DNA of 8,840 bases from NCBI GenBank assembly GCA_034437455.1, contig DAOTUB010000041.1, positions 1 to 8,840 on the forward strand, given 5' to 3'. The notes under the pieces were generated by a model that saw only the letters and a program-made list of their open reading frames with translations, was not told where the DNA came from and searched no databases. This DNA comes from DAOTUB01 sp034437455. GTDB lineage: Bacteria; Chloroflexota; Anaerolineae; B4-G1. The position numbers were made by a program, and so were the translations under genes. Position 1 is the stretch's first letter, and every line of letters begins with the position of its first letter. Shown here piece after piece: positions 1 through 5,836 of this stretch.

Positions 1-284
1 GCGGGTAAAGAAAGGCTTGTCTAGGACTTGAATCCTGAACAGAAAGGCCAAACCCCTATATATACCGGTTCGCCAAGCGAAGAACGTATATGTGGTGGTA
101 GGCTAAAAACTTTTATCCAAAGTCCAAACTCTAGCGCCGGTCGAGTAGGAGCGAAGCGATGTATCGAGACCAAGCGGGTTATGTGTACGACCCCGCTCGC
201 TTGATTTCGATACGCGCGAAGCCTTGCTTCGACGCTACTCAATCAGCGCTCGCTCTGGCAGGCGTAACCATACCTCAATCAAGT
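1..284. other. Non-coding 3' flank of the permease gene
   Basis: No convincing gene is visible in the first 284 bases. The stretch right of about 133 is filled by a long imperfect palindrome that is listed separately. Open frames that cross it on either strand follow the palindrome and have no recognisable protein features or good ribosome binding sites. No intrinsic terminator with a T-run follows the permease stop codon on the minus strand, so transcription may continue leftwards towards further transporter genes outside the window. Bases 1-130 show nothing I can assign. Confidence 0.6.
133..250. repeat. Long imperfect palindrome, copy A of a dispersed repeat
   Basis: The outer arms AGCGCCGGTCGAGTAG (133-148) and CTACTCAATCAGCGCT (235-250) are imperfect inverted repeats matching at 13 of 16 positions. 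An inner pair, GTATCGAGACCAAGCG (161-176) and the CGCTTGATTTCGATAC stretch (198-213), is also complementary. The same outer GAGTAG and inner GTATCGA-ACCAAG elements recur at 1351-1492, so this is a repeat family and not a chance hairpin. It lies just behind the permease stop codon. It may act as an RNA hairpin or be a small non-autonomous mobile element; no transposase or target duplication is visible. Confidence 0.75.
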
Positions 285-1232
285 TCAACTGTACTCAATC
301 GTCTCGCGCCGGAACAGCCGCGCAAAGACCACGATCAGGATGATGACGAGAATTTGCATAATCACGGCGATGGCCGAGGCGTATCCCAACCGGTAGATCG
401 GGTCGCGCCTGCCAAAGCCCACGACGTAGTTGCGAATCGCCATCGTGGTGGCTTCTTTGGGCGCTTGCAATCCCTTGATCACGTAAGGGAACTCGAACAC
501 CTTGAGCGCGGTGATGCCAAAGTTCACCACGGCGATGCTGAGGACGTCCCAGATCAAGGGGATCGTGACGTAAGCAAAGATCTGGAACGGATTCGCGCCG
601 TCCACCTTGGCCGCGTCGAACATATCCTTGGGAATCTGTTCCACCGCAGAGAGGAGCAAGACCAGATTAAAGCCCACCCAGATCCAGCTCATCGCGACCA
701 GGGTGGACATCAAGACGTGATCGGGTCCCAACCAGGAGGTCTTTGCCAACTCATCCTGCCCCAAGAGGAGCAAGAAATTCCGGAGCAGGCCGTGGCGGGG
801 GTTGTAGATCCGGCCCCACAACTGCGACAGAGCGATCACTGCGACGACGTTCGGGGCAAAGATGACCGCCCGGAAAAATTTCTTGCCCCGGATGCCAGAA
901 CTCAACATGGCGCTCAGCACAAAGGCTAGACTGAATGTGACTGCCCCGCCGAGAAAGACGTACGTCAGCGTATTTCTCACGCTGAGCCAAAAGAGTTGAT
1001 CTCGGAAGGTCGGGTGCAGGAAAGGAAATTGATTATCCATGTCTATTTCGATAATATCCAAGAGTTCTTCAAAATTCCTCAACCCGACGAACGTCTTTTC
1101 CTCCCCAAAGCCCGACCATTCAAAGAGGGAAAGGTGCATGGATTGGAGAGCCGGCCAGACGAAAAAGACGGTATACATCAAGAGGGCCGGCAACAGGAAT
1201 GTCACGATCAGGAGCCTTCTGCCCTTGTACAT
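285..1232 (-). CDS. Carbohydrate ABC transporter permease, MalF/UgpA type
   Basis: This 315-residue protein is an inner-membrane subunit of a CUT1-family sugar importer. It has about six hydrophobic segments, at roughly residues 8-28, 86-110, 120-139, 174-196, 227-245 and 284-305. The cytoplasmic EAA loop that contacts the ATPase is at 205-225 (AAKVDGANPFQIFAYVTIP, with the conserved DGA and Pro). The long first periplasmic region (about 29-85) and the length fit the MalF/UgpA half rather than MalG/UgpE. The ATG start has GGGAGG five bases upstream. It follows the binding-protein gene on the same strand after a 281-base spacer filled by a repeat and a strong hairpin. The partner permease is not in the window and is expected further left; the ATPase could be encoded elsewhere, as is common for CUT1 systems. 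The substrate cannot be read from this sequence. Confidence 0.95.
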   Translation of the reverse strand: MYKGRRLLIVTFLLPALLMYTVFFVWPALQSMHLSLFEWSGFGEEKTFVGLRNFEELLDIIEIDMDNQFPFLHPTFRDQLFWLSVRNTLTYVFLGGAVTFSLAFVLSAMLSSGIRGKKFFRAVIFAPNVVAVIALSQLWGRIYNPRHGLLRNFLLLLGQDELAKTSWLGPDHVLMSTLVAMSWIWVGFNLVLLLSAVEQIPKDMFDAAKVDGANPFQIFAYVTIPLIWDVLSIAVVNFGITALKVFEFPYVIKGLQAPKEATTMAIRNYVVGFGRRDPIYRLGYASAIAVIMQILVIILIVVFARLFRRETIEYS

Positions 1233-1252
1233 ACGTGCCTCCCGGTGAGTGT

Positions 1253-1286
1253 GGGGCAGGCGACAGGCGCGCCCGTCGCCTGCCCC
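1253..1286 (-). other. GC-rich hairpin before the permease RBS
   Basis: GGGGCAGGCGAC (1253-1264) and GTCGCCTGCCCC (1275-1286) form a perfect 12-bp stem with a 10-base loop. In the minus-strand transcript it sits between the binding-protein gene and the permease ribosome binding site (GGGAGG around 1238-1243), with no T-run behind it in that direction. By analogy with the malE-malF spacer of enteric bacteria it could protect the upstream binding-protein mRNA or lower downstream expression. That role is inferred from position and structure. Confidence 0.7.
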
Positions 1287-1350
1287 GTTTGTCTAATGAT
1301 ATTTCACAAAACTAACTCGACCTGTTCAGTAGTCAGACAAGGCTAGCGAC

Positions 1351-1492
1351 CGCCGGTTGAGTAGCTCGCAGCGCAGCGGCTTGGGTTGAGCTTGTCGAAA
1401 CTAGCGTATCGAAACCAAGGGAGCGGGTCAACCCAAACCGCTTGGCTTCGATACGGGCCTTCCACTCCGTTCCAGGCCCTACTCAGCCGGCG
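1351..1492. repeat. Long imperfect palindrome, copy B of a dispersed repeat
   Basis: Outer arms: GCCGGTTGAGTAG near 1352-1364 pairs with CTACTCAGCCGGCG at 1479-1492. Middle arms: TTGGGTTGA (1381-1389) pairs perfectly with TCAACCCAA (1428-1436). Inner arms: GTATCGAAACCAAG (1406-1419) matches CTTGGCTTCGATAC (1441-1454) at 13 of 14 positions. The outer and inner elements match copy A at 133-250. It lies inside the transporter operon, between the binding-protein stop codon and the permease hairpin, so it will be transcribed and can fold into an extended structure. It is probably a non-coding repeat of the small palindromic or miniature-element kind. Confidence 0.8.
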
Positions 1493-1513
1493 CTTCTGTC
1501 ATGTGAAAGTACA

Positions 1514-2869
1514 CTAATGCGTCTCCCAGTACGTTATCGTCAGTTCCTTCATCGTCGCGGCGAATTCTTCGGGCGTGATGTTGCCAAAGAAGGCGTCGTC
1601 GTGGGTCGGCTGGATCACGTTGCTGGAGTATTCGGGATACAACGTGCCGATGCCGTCGATGTCGTCAAAGAGGACGGTAGCGTTATCGAGCATCGCCTTC
1701 GCGTCGGCGAGGATCGGCGGCCAGTCGACGTCGTTTCGCGGCACGCCGCTGAGCGTGTCGGCGACCCAGGCTTCCTGGTTCTTTTTCGACAGGGCGTAGC
1801 GGATAAAGTCAAAAGCTTCCTTCGGGTGCGGCGCGTCTTTGAGCACCATGTAGGTGAGTTGGATAGCGGTGTTCTCGGTGCGCTCACCCTCGCCTCCTGC
1901 GACCTCGGGGAAGGGGAAGCCGCCCCACTCGAACTCGGGGTCGACCTGCGTCTTGAGCTCGTTCGGCAGCCAGCTTCCGCACAGCTCCATCGCCGACTCC
2001 TCGGTCGTCAACGTCTGCTGGCCTTCGGGCCAGGTGAAACCGTCGAATCCCTCGATGATGTAGCCCTTCTCCACCAACTCACGTTCCATCTCGATCGCCC
2101 GCACGAACGCAGGGTCGTCCCACAGCTTGCCGGTCGGGTCTTTGGCGGCGGCGCGCAAAAAGCCCGGCCCCTTGAGCCGCGCGATGAGATAGTAGAACCA
2201 GTAGATATTGTAGAACGACACCCCGCCGTCCTGCGCAAAGCAGGCGACGTCGTTCTGCTTGATCTTTTCGCAAACGTCGAGTAACTCGTCCCAGGTCTTG
2301 GGCGGCGAGTCGACGCCCGCGTCGCGGAAATCGCGCTTGTCGTACCAGAATGCGGCGGTGATGAGCGTGTGGGGCACCTGGTAAACCTTGCTGTCCTTGG
2401 CAAAGAACTCTAACTGGCCCGGCATAAAGATGTCGCGGAAAGCTCGCCCGGATTCACCCCAGGCGTCCTCATCCAGCCAGTCGTTGAGGGCGTAGCCCAA
2501 CCCCTCGGCGGCCATTCCACCGGCCAGCGGAGCGCCGTCCGCGTCCATCAGGTCTACCTTTTGACCAGCCTGTAGCGCGGTGCGCAGGTTTGTCTGCACC
2601 TCGCGGGAACTGAAGGTGATGTTGACCTTGATGTCGGTTTCGGCCTCAAAGCCCTCGGCGTACTCTTGCAGCAACTCGGCCTGCGGTTCGCCCTCGTTCC
2701 ACATGCTCCAGAATTCGAGCGTGACGTCCTCTCCTGGCTCCTCGACGGGCGCTTTGGTTGGCTCGTCGGCGGGCGCCTGGGTCGGCACTGGAGTCGCCGT
2801 CTGGCAACCGGGCAGCAGCAGCGTCGAGATGATACTCAGCACCAGGATTAGGTATACGAATCTCTTCAT
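1514..2869 (-). CDS. Extracellular sugar-binding lipoprotein of an ABC importer
   Basis: This 451-residue protein is the substrate-capturing component of a CUT1-type sugar transporter (extracellular solute-binding protein family 1). Residues 1-21 form a lipoprotein signal peptide with the lipobox L-P-G-C and the acylated cysteine at residue 22. A Pro/Thr/Glu-rich flexible linker follows (about 23-48). The mature fold begins at 49 with the typical VTLEFWSMWNEGEP stretch. The mid-region aromatic residues (WYDKRDF, FYNIYWFYYL, FDGFTWPEG) and the C-terminal segment are typical of these proteins. The ATG has AAGGAG nine bases upstream. The gene follows the SIS-domain gene by 141 bases and precedes the permease on the same strand. 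An attached lipid anchor fits a cell envelope without a conventional free periplasm. The ligand is unknown; the neighbouring SIS protein hints at an amino sugar or glycated compound. Confidence 0.95.
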   Translation of the reverse strand: MKRFVYLILVLSIISTLLLPGCQTATPVPTQAPADEPTKAPVEEPGEDVTLEFWSMWNEGEPQAELLQEYAEGFEAETDIKVNITFSSREVQTNLRTALQAGQKVDLMDADGAPLAGGMAAEGLGYALNDWLDEDAWGESGRAFRDIFMPGQLEFFAKDSKVYQVPHTLITAAFWYDKRDFRDAGVDSPPKTWDELLDVCEKIKQNDVACFAQDGGVSFYNIYWFYYLIARLKGPGFLRAAAKDPTGKLWDDPAFVRAIEMERELVEKGYIIEGFDGFTWPEGQQTLTTEESAMELCGSWLPNELKTQVDPEFEWGGFPFPEVAGGEGERTENTAIQLTYMVLKDAPHPKEAFDFIRYALSKKNQEAWVADTLSGVPRNDVDWPPILADAKAMLDNATVLFDDIDGIGTLYPEYSSNVIQPTHDDAFFGNITPEEFAATMKELTITYWETH

Positions 2870-3010
2870 TTTACTAGTCTCCTTTTGATCTTTCTTCTGA
2901 ATAATTTTTACTTCTGACCTCGAATGAGATTCAGGCCTTTTTTGCGACGCTAATTAAGGCTCGTTTTCGATAGTCCACCTCCTCCACTTGGTTTCCTTAC
3001 GTCAGTTCCA
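2870..3010 (-). other. Spacer between SIS and binding-protein genes
   Basis: This 141-base spacer is AT-rich near the binding-protein start and contains its Shine-Dalgarno sequence AAGGAG (about 2879-2884). I see no clear intrinsic terminator and no convincing promoter, so co-transcription from the promoter at 4136-4164 is the simplest reading. A GGAGGAGGTG stretch near 2980 resembles a ribosome binding site, but no start codon lies at a suitable distance. Confidence 0.5.
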
Positions 3011-4060
3011 CTACAACGTTACGACTGCCGTCAGATTGTGTGGCCGATCTGGATCGAGTCCTTTTGTCAATGCTCGATGATAAGCCAATCGCTGAAGCAC
3101 CGGTAGATAGAGCGGCCCGCGCTCCCATTCATTCAGGCCGCTGCGCAACTCGACGACGTGATCCGCCTGCCAATCGGCGAACACCGAGCCATCCTCGACC
3201 AGAGCCAGTGTGCGAGCGCCAAGCTCCTGCATGTCCTTCAGAACGTGGATCTCTTTTTCCCGGCCCGTATCGGACACGAGACCGATCACCAACGTGCGCT
3301 CGTTCACCATCGACATTGGCCCGTGGCGGAACTCCATCGGATGGTAGGCTTCGGCGTACGAGAGAGACATCTCTTTCGTCTTGAGCATCGCCTCGTTCGC
3401 CAGGCCATAGAGAGGACCGCCGCCGAGAAAGAATAGTCGCTCAATGTCTAAATCCGCTCCCAGTCTTTGCGGTAAATCTCCCAGATGGGCCACAAAGCCC
3501 TCTAAAACATCAGGGAGTCGGTGCAAGCGGGTCAACGTCTCCTCGTTGCGGGCCATCACGATCGCCAATGCCTGGGCGAGCAGGAGCATACTGGTGAAGG
3601 AGCGGGTTTGCGCGACGCTTTGTTCCTGCGCTGCGGGTGTCACCAGCGCGAAATCGCCCTGCTGCGCCAGCGCACTCTCAGGATAACAGGTGATCGCCAG
3701 CGTAGGGCCTGCTTGAGCCTGAGAGAAGTGCTCCAAGGCTTCCAGCGTCTCTGTCGTCGTTCCAGAACGAGAAATGGCGACGAGCAGTGTCCGATTAGTT
3801 GGGATCGTATCAGGATAGAGCCACAATTCAGAAGATGGAAGCGCGCGGGCGGGAACAGATGTGTAATGAGCAAGAGTCGTCGCGGCGGTCTGGGCCAGAT
3901 AGTGGGTGGAGCCGCATCCGACGACGAGGATCTGGTCAAACTCGGCTCGCTCCAAAAAGTGCTCCAGCGCCGTTTGCCCGGTGGTAAAGTTTTCCAGCGT
4001 CGCGCGCCAGGTTTCCGGTTGACTGATAATCTCCTGCCAGGTGTACGATTCTTTTGCCAT
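3011..4060 (-). CDS. SIS-domain sugar-phosphate isomerase/deaminase (GlmS isomerase-like)
   Basis: This 349-residue cytoplasmic protein matches the double-SIS isomerase half of GlmS, without the glutaminase domain. SIS 1 shows VVGCGSTHYLA (46-56) and the phosphate-binding SRSGTTTETLEA (97-108). A GlmS-like QEQSVAQTRSFT stretch is at 145-156. SIS 2 has GGGPLYGLANEAMLKTKE (213-230) and EAYHPMEFRHGP (237-248). Judged by eye, residues matching GlmS Lys485, Glu488 and His504 are kept (K227, E230, H246). The C-terminal tail PHNLTAVVTL aligns with the GlmS tail, but the position of GlmS Lys603 is Ala. This suggests an AgaS/FrlB-type catabolic deaminase or deglycase on amino-sugar or fructosamine phosphates rather than a synthase. 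It is the first gene of the sugar-transport cluster, so it probably acts on the imported sugar once phosphorylated. The exact substrate is not determinable. A GAGGAAGAG stretch upstream of the ATG is the likely ribosome binding site. Confidence 0.9.
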   Translation of the reverse strand: MAKESYTWQEIISQPETWRATLENFTTGQTALEHFLERAEFDQILVVGCGSTHYLAQTAATTLAHYTSVPARALPSSELWLYPDTIPTNRTLLVAISRSGTTTETLEALEHFSQAQAGPTLAITCYPESALAQQGDFALVTPAAQEQSVAQTRSFTSMLLLAQALAIVMARNEETLTRLHRLPDVLEGFVAHLGDLPQRLGADLDIERLFFLGGGPLYGLANEAMLKTKEMSLSYAEAYHPMEFRHGPMSMVNERTLVIGLVSDTGREKEIHVLKDMQELGARTLALVEDGSVFADWQADHVVELRSGLNEWERGPLYLPVLQRLAYHRALTKGLDPDRPHNLTAVVTL

Positions 4061-4135
4061 TGACTTTTCTCTTCCTCTGTGTAGGACTATATCATCTCCC
4101 TGGGGTTGCGCACGTTCAAAACTGAAAACACGTGG

Positions 4136-4164
4136 ATTGTATCATAATTGTTCACACTTGTCAA
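4136..4164 (-). promoter_or_regulatory. Sigma70-type promoter of the sugar cluster
   Basis: On the minus strand, TTGACA (4159-4164, a perfect -35) is followed after exactly 17 bases by TACAAT (4136-4141, five of six to the -10 consensus). Transcription should start near 4129, leaving an untranslated leader of about 70 bases before the SIS-domain gene. This is a strong promoter by sequence, which makes repression by a protein bound to the adjacent tandem repeats plausible. Confidence 0.8.
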
Positions 4165-4184
4165 CATATTCGCTCATATTCGTT
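4165..4184. promoter_or_regulatory. Tandem 10-bp repeats, candidate operator
   Basis: CATATTCGCT (4165-4174) is followed immediately by CATATTCGTT (4175-4184), then a further CATTAG. The period is one helical turn, and the block touches the -35 box of the sugar-cluster promoter. Tandem TTCG-containing repeats are known for DeoR-family sugar regulators (for example AgaR, GlpR), which fits the neighbouring amino-sugar-type genes. No regulator gene is in the window, so the binding protein is unknown. Confidence 0.5.
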
Positions 4185-4225
4185 CATTAGTGATAACAAC
4201 TCGATACCCACCCGATACAGAAAGG

Positions 4226-4254
4226 TTGCCAATTTCAGAAGTGAGATTTATAAT
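4226..4254 (+). promoter_or_regulatory. Sigma70-type promoter of hisC
   Basis: TTGCCA (4226-4231) and TATAAT (4249-4254, perfect -10) are separated by 17 bases. Transcription should start near 4261, giving a 5' untranslated region of about 195 bases that contains the palindromic repeat at 4278-4388. The -35 hexamer is the same as that of the leuS promoter. The two divergent -35 boxes are about 60 bases apart, so one regulator could affect both. Confidence 0.75.
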
Positions 4255-4277
4255 AGCGCCGTCCGTATAACTCGGGC

Positions 4278-4388
4278 GTCATTCCGAGCGACCAAAGGGA
4301 GTGCGGACGCGAAGCGTCCAACGGAATCTGGTTGCTCTTGCTGTCGAAAATTGAGATTCCTCGACTCGCTGCACTCGCTCGGAATGAC
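4278..4388. repeat. Palindromic repeat with GTCATTCCGAGCGA arms
   Basis: GTCATTCCGAGCGA (4278-4291) and TCGCTCGGAATGAC (4375-4388) are perfect 14-bp inverted repeats enclosing about 83 bases, which include GGAATCT and AGATTCC segments (4323-4329, 4354-4360) that can also pair. Arms of this kind (GTCATTCCGAGCG) are familiar as a dispersed intergenic repeat in many bacterial genomes. It lies in the predicted hisC 5' untranslated region, where it would fold into a long RNA stem. Confidence 0.8.
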
Positions 4389-4456
4389 GAATTGTGGAAG
4401 TTTGAGTGGTAACTCAACGACAAGAATTGCAGACAACTTGGGAGATAAATAAACCC

Positions 4457-5554
4457 ATGAAAAGTTCGGTCAAGCACCAACGCGGCCTGGACGCGATCAG
4501 CCCCTACGTGCCCGGCACGCCCATCGAGGAAGTGCAACGGAAATACAACCTGGACCATGTGATCAAACTGGCGTCGAACGAGAACCCGCTGGGGCCATCG
4601 CCCAAGGCAGTGGCCGCCGTCAAGGAAGCACTTGCCGACGTGAACTTTTACCCGGACGGGGCGAGCTATGCCCTGCGCCGCGCGCTAGCGGAGCGCCTGG
4701 GGGTCGCACCGGAGCAGGTGATCGCAGCCAACGGGGCGGACGGCATCATCCTACAGACCTGTATGGCGTACCTGGAGGAAGAGGACGAGGTCATCGTAAG
4801 CCGCTCTTCGTTTCCTGTGTACGACATATTCACCCACGCGATGCGGGCGACGCTCGTCAAGACGCCCCTGACCAAGGACTATAGACTGGACCTGGAGACG
4901 ATGGCGGAGGCGATCAACGACAAGACCAAGCTGATCTTTTTCTGCAATCCGAACAACCCAACCGGAACAGTCGTCACGGCGAGCGAGGTGGACGCCTTTA
5001 TGGAGCGAGTTCCCGACCACGTGTTGGTCGCCTTTGACGAGGCCTATAACGAACTCGTCGCCTCCGATGAATACCCGGACACCCTCAAGTACGTCCGGAA
5101 GGAACGGGGCAACGTGATGGTAATGCGGACCTTTTCCAAGGTCTATGGCCTGGCCGGGCTGCGCCTGGGATACGCCGTCGCCATGCTACAAGTCCTGGCC
5201 CCGCTGAATCGGGTCAGGGAGACGTTCGCCGTCAACCGGCTGGCCCAAGCCGCAGGGATCGCCGCGCTGGAGGACGAGGAGTTTCTCGAAAAATCCATCG
5301 CGGCCAATCACGCAGGGCGGCTCTACCTGTACGGCGAGTTCGAGCGGCTGGGATTGCGGTACGTCGAAAGTCACACCAACTTTATCCTGGTCGAGATCGG
5401 CCCACAGGCAAAGGCGACCCAGCAGCGCTTGCTGGAAAAGGGCGTCATCGTGCGACCGTGCACCGGCTACGACCTCCCCGACTTTTTGCGCATCACGGTG
5501 GGCAGCCCGGCGCAGAATGCGCGGTTGATCGAGGCGCTTGAGAGAGTGCTTTAG
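4457..5554 (+). CDS. hisC: Histidinol-phosphate aminotransferase
   Basis: This 365-residue fold-type I PLP enzyme transfers an amino group between glutamate and imidazole-acetol phosphate in histidine synthesis. The N-terminal GLDAISPYVPGTPIEEV (10-26) and KLASNENPLGPSP (37-49) are typical of HisC. PLP-site motifs are CNPNNPTG (163-170), the FDEAYNE stretch (193-199) with the PLP-nitrogen Asp194, and TFSKVYGLAGLRLGYA (225-240) with the Schiff-base lysine K228. R345 in FLRITVG is the expected carboxylate-binding arginine. The frame extends upstream to a GTG at 4406, but the family N-terminus and a GGGAG stretch about 12 bases upstream favour ATG 4457. No other his genes are nearby, so it is an isolated copy. 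Such copies can also serve in aromatic amino acid transamination, and that alternative remains open. Confidence 0.92.
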   Translation: MKSSVKHQRGLDAISPYVPGTPIEEVQRKYNLDHVIKLASNENPLGPSPKAVAAVKEALADVNFYPDGASYALRRALAERLGVAPEQVIAANGADGIILQTCMAYLEEEDEVIVSRSSFPVYDIFTHAMRATLVKTPLTKDYRLDLETMAEAINDKTKLIFFCNPNNPTGTVVTASEVDAFMERVPDHVLVAFDEAYNELVASDEYPDTLKYVRKERGNVMVMRTFSKVYGLAGLRLGYAVAMLQVLAPLNRVRETFAVNRLAQAAGIAALEDEEFLEKSIAANHAGRLYLYGEFERLGLRYVESHTNFILVEIGPQAKATQQRLLEKGVIVRPCTGYDLPDFLRITVGSPAQNARLIEALERVL

Positions 5555-5736
5555 GATCTAGTAGTTCAGGGTGCATATCAGCGGACCAATCGGCGGTCAC
5601 ACGGAGCCAGCGAGACCGTTAACGCTTTTGTGGCCGTGGCTTGTCCTGGCTGCCGCAGTTGCCACAGGGACCGTCACGGTAGTAGCACTCCAGAAAGCGC
5701 ATGGCTTGAGCAGTGGCTTGATGGTAAATATCTTGC

Positions 5737-5768
5737 CCCCAGTTCTCCCTCTGTCAGGAGAACTGGGG
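5737..5768. terminator. Perfect 12-bp hairpin between convergent genes
   Basis: CCCCAGTTCTCC (5737-5748) and GGAGAACTGGGG (5757-5768) form a perfect 12-bp stem with an 8-base loop. It lies about 180 bases beyond the hisC stop and 70 bases beyond the leuS stop. There is no strong T-run on either side, so it may be a 3'-end stabilising hairpin or a dispersed repeat rather than a classical intrinsic terminator. Confidence 0.5.
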
Positions 5769-5794
5769 AATGATGTCTCCGTACCAAGTACCAC

Positions 5795-5828
5795 TCTCCC
5801 TCGTCCTTCCCGACTAGGGAGGGGGAGA
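5795..5828. terminator. Stem-loop just behind the leuS stop codon
   Basis: TCTCCC (5795-5800) pairs with GGGAGA (5823-5828), and inside it CTTCCC can pair with GGGAGG around a GACTA loop. It begins about nine bases after the leuS stop on the minus strand and is a candidate 3' end for leuS. Neither side shows a long T-run, so termination activity is uncertain. Confidence 0.4.
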
Positions 5829-5836
5829 AGAAGCGC

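Larger units (their letters stand above)
4061..4456. other. Divergent intergenic control region between SIS gene and hisC
   Basis: This 396-base region holds no gene. It contains two back-to-back sigma70-type promoters, one for each flanking gene, a tandem-repeat operator candidate and a palindromic repeat, all listed separately. Between the palindrome and the hisC start is also a short perfect inverted repeat, TTGAGT (4402-4407) and ACTCAA (4412-4417), of unknown role. Confidence 0.8.
5555..5836. other. Convergent spacer between hisC and leuS
   Basis: This 282-base gap separates two convergent genes. Its right half contains two inverted repeats that are listed separately and may serve as bidirectional 3' ends. 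The left part (5571-5720) can be read on the plus strand from a GTG as a short peptide with one hydrophobic stretch. It lacks a ribosome binding site and its frame runs through the hairpins into the leuS end, so I do not call it a gene. It could be a decayed gene fragment. Confidence 0.5.

Noticed and set aside
159..929. Plus-strand 256-codon frame overlapping the permease.
   Set aside because: It is antisense to a clear permease gene, begins within a palindromic repeat, and its product is low-complexity Asp/His/Arg-rich.
2940..2990. GGAGGAGGTG near 2980 on the minus strand, suggesting a small ORF between the SIS and binding-protein genes.
   Set aside because: The only start (GTG) overlaps the purine-rich stretch with no spacing, and the 15-codon peptide has no support.
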